From contig NC_087066.1 in assembly GCF_963678635.1 (NCBI RefSeq), positions 2,079,745 through 2,143,744 of the forward strand: 64,000 nt of DNA, read 5' to 3'. Source of the DNA: Symsagittifera roscoffensis. Taxonomy: Eukaryota > Xenacoelomorpha > Acoela > Convolutidae. Shown one piece after another: positions 12,878-22,029 of this stretch. The stretch's first letter is position 1, and the number at the start of each line of letters is the position of its first letter. The notes beneath the pieces were generated by a model, which was not told the origin of the DNA, searched no databases, and saw only the letters and a program-made list of their open reading frames with translations. Both the position numbers and the translations under genes were made by a program.

Positions 12878-13684
12878 GTTTCTTCCCCCCAGATTTCACT
12901 TAAGTCATCCCTCTGCTCTTTCGGCACTGTTCCTCGGATTTTTCTCAATAACCTGTGTGAGTGATGCGACATCCGAGCCAATTTTACGCACTTGGGCACC
13001 GAGAAGGCCTTGTCTATTAATACCCTTTTGTGCAATGGGTAGTGGCTGCCGCATAGGTTGGCCATCACTGACCCCACTAGGGACTTCGCATTTAGAGGCA
13101 GACCATAGGCTTCGCTCATAGGAAATCCCATTTCCGCCTCAATCCCGACCTTCCAGCTTTTGATATGTTTCTGGGTTACCTGCAACACCCCGGGCCATGA
13201 CTCCACGCTCAACGCGGTCTCCAAATGGTGTTCAGACTCTAGCCTGTCCAGTGACTGCAGACTGCACATCCTTGAGAAGAATCCCAGAGCTGTTGCTATG
13301 TTCACAGGGGTACTCGGGTAACACTCAGCCACTATCTGCACTTCACTCTTCTCCCTCTCTGTGATGTCTTCAAACCAAGTGACTAGATCTTCTTTTTGGA
13401 AGGATTGTATCCTAACGCATGACCGTCCATCACAGGTGTGCTCGCCACTCCCACACGTCGAACCAAGACAACTACCCGGCTCCATCTTCTTCGCCGACCC
13501 TGGTTTGCTCGTCGCTTCGCCTGACTCCTTCACCTGAGGCAAGATCAACTTGTGCACTATACTCAATGTTGCCAGATCTTCGTCCTCCGTCGGTGCTAAC
13601 CTCACTCGCTCCGTGACTTCCTCGATCAGGCTCGCGTGGGGATGTGGGCACCAGGAGGGCCTTAGCGATTTCTACACCACTCAC
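12865..13684 (-). pseudogene. Terminal post-integrase reading frame of the giant element, unknown function
   Basis: This is not a family I recognise. The main frame (13605 to 12865, 246 residues) is open through the polypurine tract and stops inside the LTR. The sequence just upstream reads sensibly in another frame from about 13684. It appears to switch back near 13620, which suggests a pair of small compensating indels. The protein has a Ser/Gly/Cys-rich N-terminal part, then a mixed helical part ending LSEIWGEETHFF, which is encoded by the purine tract and LTR edge. I see no transmembrane segment or signal peptide. It continues the reading of the 13681-14935 segment. Confidence 0.55.
12878..12890 (-). 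promoter_or_regulatory. Polypurine tract of the giant element
   Basis: On the minus strand the sequence GGGGGGAAGAAAC abuts the start of the 3' LTR. This is the expected site and composition of the primer for plus-strand DNA synthesis. The tract lies inside the final reading frame. Confidence 0.8.
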
Positions 13685-13797
13685 AAATTCGTGACTAACA
13701 TGCCGTTCCCGTAACCCATCTTCAGCCCGACTTTTTTACTTGAGCGCGGCACGCTTATCACCTCTGGTGTTTTCTCGAGAATCAAGCCCAAGCTTGG

Positions 13798-13843
<46 letters not shown>

Positions 13844-14935
13844 GTGGCTACTTCCACTATCTTCTCTGTGCAAAACATTAGTAGCTCCGCTACATCGTAG
13901 TTCATGTGAGCGCCTCCGGCTTCCGAGTCCAAGAAAGGGTTGTACGCCGTGCCCATTACTCCAGACACGTACTGATATTCTCCCTTCTTATTGGGTTTCG
14001 AGTACTCTCCCGACGAGGCCAAGTTAGGGTGTACGTCGAGTCCCTCCTGAAACTTCTTGTTGTAAAATCTCCGTATCTTGTCTAACTTTCTGTGGCTTTC
14101 TAGAGACTGCTTGGAACCATCCTCCTTTTCTATCCCAGTACTCTGGTATACAATCAAGATGACTGCTGAGATTCTCTTTTCCACTGTCTTACTTCCAATT
14201 GCTCTTTGTTGACATGCTAGGATGGTACTGTCGGTCATCACCGACATTATCCACCTCAAGAAACAAGTAGCATCTTTCCTTCTTGCCAGGCTCAAGCCTG
14301 AATTATCCCTAGACATGTGTTGCATCAGTGTCTGATATAATTCTAGATTTTTGCCACTCAATTTCAACTTGTCATGCGAGGTCAGCGTTTCTAATTCTAT
14401 TCCCACCAGGCTCCACAAGAACAACAGTTGTCCCGCTGTTTTAACGAAGGGATTCGCCATCAATGGCGACGCCGATGAGGATGTCCTCACCGCTTCTTCA
14501 AAATGATCCTTTAACAAGTTCTGCCAAGTTCTCTTCAGTTGGCTCCCTAATTCTAATTTGTTAATCTCAGCCTTCTGCTGGGTAGCCCATTTGCGTCGCT
14601 TGCGTGACACTCCACTGTCGAGTTTTTTTAGACCGTCTTCCAGTTCCTTCAATGTCTCCAGGGCCACCCACCACGGCCGGAAGGTGTTCCTCGTTTTATT
14701 CTTCTCAAGAGGATCACTAGTTACTTGCTTCCCAGTGGCCTGGTGTTCATTTGAGACCCACTCTTTGCCAACATCCACTTCCCATGACTGCCCGCTCGTC
14801 GAAACTCTTTTCATATTCGTCCTCTGGGGCCTGAAGTCTTCTTCCGTTGTCGAGTTGGTGGAAACCTCCATCTCTTTTTCTACCTCGAGCAATTTGCTTG
14901 GTTCGGAGCTACTCTTGTAGGCTGCTGTCTTCCAC
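13681..14935 (-). CDS. Unknown 400-residue post-integrase protein segment with coding (GA)n
   Basis: The frame from 14892 to 13681 is uninterrupted for 403 codons, and its reading is plausible from about 14935. I do not recognise the fold. Visible features are a charged N-terminal third with short basic stretches, a central mostly helical part, and the motif YQYVSGVMGTAYNPF. Near the C-terminus a run of alternating Glu-Arg is encoded by the (CT)n microsatellite at 13800-13840. The preceding segment ends in another frame within 60 bp, so a frameshift probably separates two parts of one original protein. Its position, downstream of integrase and before the 3' LTR, is unusual for a Ty3/gypsy element. 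Confidence 0.6.
13800..13840. repeat. (CT)n microsatellite inside a coding frame
   Basis: About 19 CT dinucleotides on the plus strand read as (GA)n on the minus strand. They are translated as alternating Glu and Arg without breaking the surrounding open frame. Confidence 0.9.
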
Positions 14936-15470
14936 GTGCCAGAACCATGGGAGCCGTCTCTCTCAGGTTTTTCTCTGAGACTGCGTCCGCCGAAGGACTA
15001 CCCATTCCTTCTACCTCTCTCTTTCTCTTGCGAGACTTCACGTCTTTACTTGGGGGCGTTGCCGTTATCATTACTGATTCGACCTCTTTGTCTCCATCCA
15101 ACCCTTCCAACTCTTGCCTACCCCCTGCTCGAGCCTTAAGGATATTAGTATTTATAATTATATTACTAGTCTCAACCTTATCCCCCCTTACACCTTCAAC
15201 TATTTTATCGACATTTTTTTGTTTCAGAGTAGAGCTGTCTTTACATTCATCTTCTTTGGTCTTCGGTTGTGCCTTTCTCAATTCGACCAACTTGCTCAGC
15301 AGCTCTCCTCTTGCTTTTTCATCCAGCCCATTTGCCATCAGGACAGGTTCCCCGAACTTCACCACCGTGCTCCACAGCTCTTCTTTGAAGTTGTTTAGTG
15401 TGATCTCGCTTTTCGTTTCTTGGTTAAATTCCCTCAAGAATTCTCGCCAAGCCTTCTCATCCAGAGTCCC
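14880..15470 (-). pseudogene. Charged, low-complexity post-integrase segment
   Basis: The frame is open from about 15470 (VLGTLDEKAWREFLREF) to the stop at 14880. The first ~90 residues look folded and helical, with the repeated motif pattern LDEKAW and LDEKAR. The remainder is Lys/Glu/Asp/Ser-rich and probably disordered, including PSKDVKSRKRKREVEG, a possible nuclear localisation-like basic cluster. The upstream 16129-15470 segment joins it through a one-base frame change near 15475. The downstream join is also a frame change, near 14930. The function is unknown. Confidence 0.5.
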
Positions 15471-16129
15471 TAAAACATAGTCTTGTTTCCTTCAAAGGTA
15501 TTCTTTTCGCTTTCCTCCGCACTCAAGAGCATCATTCCCATTTTGGAAGTCTCGCTCGTCAGTGGTAACTCTAGATTCTTGCGGGGAGATGAGTTCAGAG
15601 GTGGCGTGGCAGTGTCTGCCCAGTCCTCTCCGCTCAGATCTTTCAACAGCTCTTGGGCGCTGAAATCCTCCTCAGCTTGTTTTGGTTCCGGCGTGTTTCC
15701 CACTTCTATCTCCTCTCCTGCCTCACTGAGAGTCTCATCCATGCTTTCTTCTTCTGACTCGGCTCTCCTTATCTCAAGTATCTTCTTGAACCGATCTTCT
15801 ACGGGGCCGCTTCTTTTGTCTCCAGGGGAGCCCACTGACAGGGTTGATGGTTTCGCTGGATCCGATTTCTTGTATTCCGTCAGAGCCACATACATCGGGC
15901 CTGCCGATTCCAGCTCCTTCCCTTCCTGTCTCATCTCCACCTGTTCCAATCCGTAAGCCGCCCGGTATTTTCTTGTGGCAAACTTCATTTCGTCTTTTAG
16001 CGCGACGTGCCCTTCTTCTACAATCATCCTGCCATCGTCCCACACCGGTAACAAGTTCTCCAAACCCGCCCGATCAAGAGTTCTCAAGATCTCTCGCACC
16101 TCGATTTTTGGGGGCATTGAGCCTCTCAT
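15470..16129 (-). CDS. Acidic post-integrase protein segment with its own ATG
   Basis: An ATG-started frame of 219 codons begins at 16129 after three closely spaced stops in the preceding frame, so it may be a separate downstream ORF. The N-terminal ~70 residues (PPKIEVREILRTLDRAGLEN) look globular. The rest is acidic, with Glu-rich stretches such as RRAESEEESMDETLSEAGEE, and is probably disordered. It ends at a stop where another frame continues coherently, so a frameshift is likely. I do not recognise the family. Confidence 0.55.
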   Translation of the reverse strand: MRGSMPPKIEVREILRTLDRAGLENLLPVWDDGRMIVEEGHVALKDEMKFATRKYRAAYGLEQVEMRQEGKELESAGPMYVALTEYKKSDPAKPSTLSVGSPGDKRSGPVEDRFKKILEIRRAESEEESMDETLSEAGEEIEVGNTPEPKQAEEDFSAQELLKDLSGEDWADTATPPLNSSPRKNLELPLTSETSKMGMMLLSAEESEKNTFEGNKTMF

Positions 16130-16161
16130 CTTCTTCGCTTGAGTTGTCCATGAATTTATTT

Positions 16162-16602
16162 TTATCTCACAGGTGTGGAAATGGACCGCTGCGGTATAGC
16201 CGATGAATGGGGGGTCCCAGCCATCGGTGAATTCCTTTTGCTGTCTCTCCGCCGCTGCTCTCGCGAACAGGGTGGGACCACCAGGGAACTATTCATCCCC
16301 AGGGTCATTCTCCTGACCGTTGGGAACTCGGGAATGGTTGCAGGCAACATTTCCTTCTCTAGTATTGCCTCTAGCTCCCTTTTCACCAACTCGAAGCTTT
16401 TCTTCTATACGGGAATTCTCAATATCTCCTGTTCACTCGCCGTCAGGGGATTCAAATTCCAGAAATTGGGATAAGTCTCGATGTGGCCTTCACGTTTTCC
16501 CCCCATCCTGCACTGCAGTTGCCCCCGGAAGTTATAAACCACCAACTCGGGATCTTTCACTTTTCCAAAGAGTACAGTGTTACTCATTTGCGCTCTCAGC
16601 AC
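16162..16602 (-). pseudogene. Post-integrase reading frame, end of the long SGNH-containing frame
   Basis: Two blocks in one frame (16602-16405 and 16389-16162) are separated only by an in-frame TAG at 16405. They share the frame of all segments back to 19701. The sequence continues without a break in sense (ELVVYNFRGQLQCRMGG; then ELEAILEKEMLPATIPEF). After 16162 several stops cluster, so this is probably the natural C-terminal region of that protein. The function is unknown. Confidence 0.55.
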
Positions 16603-16614
16603 CTCTTGCTGACA

Positions 16615-17088
16615 CTAGTTGAGTGCCGTCCCATCCAACACACTTATCAGGCTCAAGTGTGCCACAGAGTTGCGGTAAGCCGCCAGTAGAGGATCCGGAA
16701 ACGCGTATGTTACTGCGGGTCCGTAAATGCAAGTTACGACCTCCTCCAGCACCCGGATTATTCCCATTGGGTCCGATCTCAACGCCAAGCACAGGTCTGT
16801 CAACAGAGGCATGCCACGATTCATCTGTCTCCATTCATCTTTCGTTGTCGGCTTCTTCTCCTCGCTAGTCATATATCGAATCTGCATCAGGAGATATTCC
16901 ACCAGCAGCTTCTTCAGTCCCGCAGCACATTTATACGAGTAGGTGTCTATGCTCGAGTGGGGCTTCCCCATCGACAGGGGCTCCCCATATCTCGTCAGCC
17001 GATGAAATGACACCAGCTCACCATTGGTCAGGAGCACCAGTGCCAGATATCGATCAATCCGTAGTGTTTTTACACCCCGACTGAACAT
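16615..17088 (-). pseudogene. Post-integrase reading frame, unknown globular segment
   Basis: This is the same frame as its neighbours, bounded by in-frame TAG codons at 17134 and 16615. The 157-residue segment is globular-looking and partly hydrophobic (RIDRYLALVLLTNGELVSF; CLALRSDPMGIIRVLEEVV). It has no clear transmembrane helix. I do not recognise it. It is part of the long C-terminal region that follows the two SGNH-like modules. Confidence 0.55.
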
Positions 17089-17133
17089 ATACGCTGGACC
17101 AATGTTGAATAGGTACCTCGGATAAACTAGGTA

Positions 17134-17550
17134 CTAGGCCAACAAAAGGCTTTTGGGCATGCTCAGTATTTCTTGTACAAAGGCCCCGAAAATGGTCCCC
17201 TTCGCACTAAACACTCCAGCCATGAATTCCTTCTCCCGGCAAGGACACAAAAACTTGAGAATCTCGTGATCTTTTCTTGTCCTCAGCTCGCCCTTCGCGT
17301 GCTCCCTCCAGAATCCCTCGATGGTGACCTCGTTTGCAGCCGTGACGAACCTGGTCACCGTCATTTCTCTACTCTCGGCCACTTCCAACTGCTCCTCAAG
17401 AAATCTCCAGACCTGTTTCACAAGAGGTGGGGCGTTCTCCTTTGTCTTGTCTGTGGCGTTTTCTAGCCTTGATGTCAGGAAGGGCCACCTGCCTCTCTCT
17501 TGCGTTAGTCGGTACACCATCGACTCCAGTTGCTTCTCAGTCGCAGCCAC
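17134..17550 (-). pseudogene. Post-integrase reading frame, unknown segment after the second SGNH-like module
   Basis: The segment is in frame with 19062-17557 and separated from it by one in-frame TGA at 17557. The peptide (ATEKQLESMVYRLTQERGRW, and later FLCPCREKEFMAGVFSAKG) looks helical with a Cys-Pro-Cys turn. It reads on into the next block across a single TAG at 17134. No family is recognised. Confidence 0.55.
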
Positions 17551-17556
17551 ATTTTT

Positions 17557-19062
17557 TCATTCGTTACTTGGTCCCCTTGACTTGCTGGTAGAGCTCGTGA
17601 TGGTCAAATCCATACTTCGGAACCACAAGCTGGCCGTCAAGTGACTTATTATTGGGTGGTCATCCACTATAGCCGGACTGAACTTGAGTTGTCTGGAGAT
17701 TTTGGATATCTCTAGCAAGAGGACTTCATCCAATACAATAAGGATATCTGCTATTTCATAGAAGCCCTTCAACGCGTGGGACACATCCGCCCACGCCGCC
17801 GCCAGTTCTGACTTGTGAAGCCTCAAGTTCGTCGGTTCCAACTCTCGATTGGGAGCTGCCATCAGGATCTGCCATGCATTCCCCTCGGCTATTAAGATCA
17901 AAACCGCATATACAAACTGCAGAGCGGGAGGCATGCTCGCGTACCCGGGGGACGTCGTGAATACCACTCTTGTCTTGGATCCAAATCGGGAAGTGACGCT
18001 TTCATGCACCTCATTCATCGGCGCAAACAACGTCTGGATAGCTTCCCAGATTTTCTTTGGCGCAGGCTCATCGCCCTTGAGTTGCTCAAGAAACCCAGTC
18101 GCATGCAGGTGATCATTCATCCCTGCAAACAACAATAGCTCTGGCTCACAAGGCATTTCTGACTTTATTGCGACCACCAGGGTCAACATTTGATTTAGTT
18201 GAGCACCTGGCAGCGAGTATACCAGGGTTTCCGGCCAGAACAACTTGGGAGACGTTCCCTCAAAATCTGATCTTGCCACAATGATCCCCCTCGCGGTTGC
18301 TGGATCCGCCCTATCGTAAATTGCCAATGTCTTGGCCAATTGGGCACTCCCGCAGGGTTTCCCATATCTTGGGTCATCTGCCAATCTCGCACCTTCATAA
18401 GCGGCATCTGGCAGTTCCATCTCTCTGGGGTCCAGCAGCTTGTCTACTACACTCAACTGCGCGCGAGTTGCCAGCCTGAATCGGTGCTTAGGGGGCTCCA
18501 CTATGAGTCCCGGACTCCGCGGCAACTTGAGAGGTCTGTAGTTTATAGTTCCCATGACTGATCTTGTTGGAATCCCAGTCAGATACACCGTCTCCATCGT
18601 TCTCGCTCTTGAGAAATGCGTTTCATGAGCCTTTAACCAGTCCACACACTGGTGCCTGCTCAAACCCTCGTGTGACACCTGCTCAAGGCCCAGAGCTTTC
18701 GCCAACTCTTGTCTACACTCCAGATCCACCAAATCCGGCTCTTTTACTTTCTCTTGATATCTCGTCCGGCTTGTCTCCGCCGGTCTCTCCATCCTCTTGC
18801 TTTCTACCAATACCACCGAGGACACTACCGAACTTTGGGGCGTTGATGACGTCACTTCCTCGGCCTCCATCGGCGCGGAACCCGGTAATCTAGTACGTCT
18901 ACTTCTCGAGCTATCTCGAGAATCAACCCTTGCACTCAGACGACTGGACAAGTCCCTTGAGGCAAGTAAAGAGGGATTTGGAGGTGGGCCGATTGTGAAT
19001 TGGGCCGTCTCAAGCAAATCTGCCTCCAATGCACTTATGTGCCTTTGGAAAACGTCGTTCAA
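17557..19062 (-). CDS. Second SGNH-like (probably inactive) module, 501-residue open frame
   Basis: This is one uninterrupted 501-codon frame, continuing the SGNH reading frame across a single TAA at 19066. It starts with a tail of the preceding domain, then a Ser/Arg-rich linker (residues ~30-105) and a helical part. A second alpha/beta module follows at residues ~255-490. That module repeats two SGNH landmarks: SLPGAQLNQML (283-293), which parallels FSGAATPQML of the first domain, and LLFAGMNDHLH (310-320), which parallels LMIGTND. A D-D-H-P occurs at 467-470. No GDS nucleophile motif is seen; the nearest candidate is RSDFEG at 264-269. I infer a duplicated, divergent hydrolase fold that may bind rather than cleave its ligand. 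This is a pattern match by eye, not a profile result. Confidence 0.7.
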   Translation of the reverse strand: MNDVFQRHISALEADLLETAQFTIGPPPNPSLLASRDLSSRLSARVDSRDSSRSRRTRLPGSAPMEAEEVTSSTPQSSVVSSVVLVESKRMERPAETSRTRYQEKVKEPDLVDLECRQELAKALGLEQVSHEGLSRHQCVDWLKAHETHFSRARTMETVYLTGIPTRSVMGTINYRPLKLPRSPGLIVEPPKHRFRLATRAQLSVVDKLLDPREMELPDAAYEGARLADDPRYGKPCGSAQLAKTLAIYDRADPATARGIIVARSDFEGTSPKLFWPETLVYSLPGAQLNQMLTLVVAIKSEMPCEPELLLFAGMNDHLHATGFLEQLKGDEPAPKKIWEAIQTLFAPMNEVHESVTSRFGSKTRVVFTTSPGYASMPPALQFVYAVLILIAEGNAWQILMAAPNRELEPTNLRLHKSELAAAWADVSHALKGFYEIADILIVLDEVLLLEISKISRQLKFSPAIVDDHPIISHLTASLWFRSMDLTITSSTSKSRGPSNE

Positions 19063-19065
19063 ACA

Positions 19066-19701
19066 TTACACTCCCCTAGGCCTGTCGAAGTGGATTCCAT
19101 CTGAGGATGCATCATCGGGGAAGGATCGCTCCATTTGCTCGGCTACATCCAGCAATCCAATGGGAAGGACACTGCTCTGGTGTATTTGCCTGACTACCTC
19201 GTTCAGATTCCGTACTTTCTTCTTCATTTCCATCGCGTTTTGGTTAGCCTTCATATTGTAAGGAATGGTACAGACTGTTAGTACTGCGGGGTCCATTTGA
19301 ATCCGTAACTCCTCAAGGATACAGCTCAATTTGTCATGTAGCCTCATGACCTTCCTTTACTCACCTCTGGACACGTCATTAGTCCCGATCATTAAAGTCA
19401 CCGTGTATACTCTTGCCATCCCTAGCATCTCGAGTGATGCCAACATCTGCGGCGTTGCGGCTCCAGAGAAATTCAAGACTCCAGTCTGCCAATGCGACTG
19501 GATCCGGGTCAGCACCCGTAGTAGGCTATCCCCTACGATCAGGTGAACCGCACCCTCCGGCACCCGTGGCTGTGTATAGTATTCCACCCAAGCCGCGTCA
19601 TGGAAACAATTCCTTCTGGCTCTCTGTGCCATGTTCCAATCCAAGCGGTTGTGCCTGTGGTATCTGCCCTCCGTGTTCTTCTTGCAATTTGCGATTACCA
19701 C
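19066..19701 (-). pseudogene. SGNH/GDSL-type hydrolase domain of the giant retroelement, one in-frame stop
   Basis: Two blocks in the same frame (19701-19357 and 19347-19066) are separated by an in-frame TAA. Together they carry all four SGNH signature blocks. These are VGDSLLRVL with the nucleophile Ser (codon at ~19525), the oxyanion Gly in NFSGAATPQ, MIGTNDVSR with the catalytic Asn, and DGIHFDRPRG with the Asp-x-x-His pair (His codon at ~19090). This family comprises esterases, lipases and acetylhydrolases. The substrate here is unknown. Such a domain is not part of ordinary Ty3/gypsy polyproteins, although esterase domains are known in the ORF1 of some LINEs. It lies after integrase and before the second module. 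The TAA breaks the frame between the third and last blocks, so this copy could make the whole domain only by readthrough. Confidence 0.85.
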
Positions 19702-20199
19702 ACTCCTGACCGGTTGCTCCCTTCAAGTCGGGGAAATTTCCACTCTGGCTCGACTCTCACGATTTCTCAGCTGTATCCTCTCATTCAATTCTTTCAGACG
19801 CGACGAGCTCCCGCTCACCTAACTGCCGCTCGGAGTTGAACTCGGAGTATACCCCGGCAGTGCTACGTCCATCAATGGGCGTATCGGTTGTGTCTCTAAA
19901 CCACGCAGGGAGGACGTTGACTCAGTCGGTATTCATACCTCCAACCCCTCGTTCATGTGTTCTTGAGCCGCGCCGTCTAGGTTAAACCGTCCCTTCGATC
20001 TGGGAGCCTCATTCACCTCCATACGTGACTCTGGCCTCGAACCGGCGGCCGTTCGCTCCTTGGGCCTGGCTCCCTTTTGCATGTCGAGTTCTCGTTGTCG
20101 CCGCTGGATTTTCTAAAATTCCGACTTTATCTGTTCGCAATTCGCCGCATTCTCTCGCACCCTTTGTTCTTGCTAGTGCTCGGCCTTCAGAATATCGAG
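19702..20199 (-). pseudogene. Degraded linker upstream of the SGNH domain
   Basis: No long open frame exists, but coherent stretches appear in alternating frames on the minus strand (for example RDTTDTPIDGRSTAGVYSE). This indicates a coding linker with several frameshifts between the coiled-coil segment and the SGNH domain. Confidence 0.4.
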
Positions 20200-20810
20200 T
20201 TACCGCCGCGCTTGGTCCTTTTCAATGATCGCCTTATCTCTCTCCAGATTCGCTTGATTCCCCTCGAGCTTCGCCTGATCCCGGTCAAGATTCGCCTTGT
20301 TCCTCTCCCTTTGTGTCCTCTCAAGTTCTCTTTTCAGACTACTGAGGTCAGGATACGCCTCTTCCGTGTGCTGCGCTCGCGTCATAGATGGTGGCCTACT
20401 CGTGGGTTGGCCCGCTGACCTTGCCGATGGTCTGGTAGGTAGTGGAAACTCCCCTGCGCCGTACACGGTATTGTTGCTCAAGCCAGGATTCCTTGCCAAG
20501 TCGAATCATCTCACCCCTCCATCCATATTTCAGGACAGCCATCTGGTCTGCTCTTGGTTGGATACGCCATCAGTGGTGTAGCCGACCGTTAAAACCGCTT
20601 CTGTTGCAGACTCCATGCATTCACCCTGTTCTTCTAGCTGGAGGATGGCGTTCAGCATCACTGCCATCCTCTCATCCACCTGGGTATAATCCAGGTCCCT
20701 CAAGCGTCTGTATAATTCATCATGCGTGTGGCCTCTGCAGGGCCGCGGGCATGGACTTCCAGAATCGATCTGCCATTTCTTTAATCTCTGGATGATCTTG
20801 AGTACTAACC
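20200..20810 (-). pseudogene. Coiled-coil segment of the post-integrase region
   Basis: The reading starts near 20790 with KEMADRFWKSMPA. It then changes frame to THDELYRRLRDLDYTQVDER and a Leu/Gln-rich stretch, and changes again to a block at 20499-20200. That last block contains LKRELERTQRERNKANLDRD and degenerate repeats of a roughly seven-residue NQANLERDK-type unit. Regularly spaced charged residues predict a long coiled coil, possibly for oligomerisation. Stops and frame changes show decay. The function is unknown. Confidence 0.5.
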
Positions 20811-20987
20811 AACTTGTGAATTACCGTACCGTACCAACTTGAGTATTACGTACCAACTTGAGTACTTGAGAAATACCTTTTTCAAATATCTTTTGCAAGC
20901 GCTGCTGATCGCGAAATTGTTCAAGACCTTCTTTTTCTCTTTCAATTGAGTGTGGTTGGATTGTCGACTTTGTTTATCAAATCAATC

Positions 20988-21200
20988 TGAAAATAAATTT
21001 CATTTTAAGACTAAGATGTCATGTTCCCAACCTAAAACCCCCCTTCATTACTGTAGTTAAAACCCTATCACTCCATTCGTTCTACTAGAATAACTCAATT
21101 GTTAGCTTTCAAGAGCATGCGGATTCATTTTATGTTTTAGCACCGTCAGTCATTTAAAATTTAATTGTCATGCCAATCACTTTTAAAATCCTTTTACCTG
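20988..21200 (-). other. Intron-like AT-rich gap inside the post-integrase coding region
   Basis: The coding frame ends at ~21183 next to a donor-like sequence (AACAG then GTAAAAGG at about 21199). The minus strand then becomes AT-rich until an acceptor-like TTTATTTTCAG at about 20990. The composition change and the paired consensus suggest a spliced intron of ~200 bases, which could produce a subgenomic env-like mRNA. It could equally be an insertion. Confidence 0.35.
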
Positions 21201-21590
21201 TTCCGTTCCCCAATACCAAACTTGAGATCCCTTCATGCCCAACTCGAGACCCCCATGTACCCGACTCAAGTAGTGTTTCTTGTACAGATGTACCATTATC
21301 TCCGTTTCTGCGAAGACCACGAGTAGGATAGCGTATAATTCCGTTGGGCTCAACTTGCCCCTGTTTGGGTCATAGACCGACATCGAGAACTCCGTTATTC
21401 CTCTTTCGATCATGAAGTCTCGCAATCTTGTTAGTGCCAACATCACGTGTTCAGGATCGATCGTGTTCCTTTCATTGAACCTCTTCACTAGGAAGCACAG
21501 GTATTTGCCTGGGACTTGTGCTACTGATCTTTGCCTGAATTCGTCTTTGCCTGAATCGGTCTTTGCCTGAATCGAAACTCGACGTTCTAG
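21183..21590 (-). pseudogene. Post-integrase coding segment, unknown
   Basis: The frame is open from about 21590 to 21183, with KYLCFLVKRFNERNTIDPEH and TELYAILLVVFAETEIMVHL. It looks like a compact helical domain. Close to its start a short 14-15-bp repeat (core TTCAGGCAAAGA) occurs three times at about 21520-21575. It follows the preceding segment by a frame change near 21593. I do not recognise it. Confidence 0.5.
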
Positions 21591-21592
21591 GA

Positions 21593-22019
21593 TTATCTCT
21601 TGAAGTCGGCCTCCAGTCTTGATTTGAAGCTCATGTCCGCCGTGATACAGATCGCGCTAGTCCTGTCTGACAGAATGAAGTCGCTATCCGTTATCAGGAA
21701 GTTCTCCGAGTATTCGTTGGGTATTTCAAACTTCGTTTTGAAATTCCGTCCTATGGTAGGCTCAGCCTCCTCCCCATTCAGTTCCAGTTCACTCGTTTCT
21801 CTCACTTCCCTGAGTTTCTTTATCATCAAATTTTCGGTGTGGGTAAGTCCTACCCCCACTCCCCGAACAAATATATTTATCGACGTCCGCGTCGATGATG
21901 CTGGGTCTAAGTTATCCGAGGTTATGTCCAGCCGAAGAGGGGATCATCCGTTTTCTTGTGTTTTATCGCCGACACGTCGACTTGTTGAATGCTTTGCCCT
22001 TCGCAGCTTCCGTTCTTGA
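21593..22019 (-). pseudogene. Post-integrase coding segment, unknown
   Basis: After an in-frame TGA at 22030 the integrase frame continues for ~35 codons. The sense then moves to another frame that stays open to 21593. It contains the stretch NIFVRGVGVGLTHTENLMIK and a segment resembling a beta-rich domain (FKTKFEIPNEYSENFLITDS). No family is recognised. The segment is coding by its continuity and composition. Confidence 0.5.
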
Positions 22020-22029
22020 CATCGCGCAT

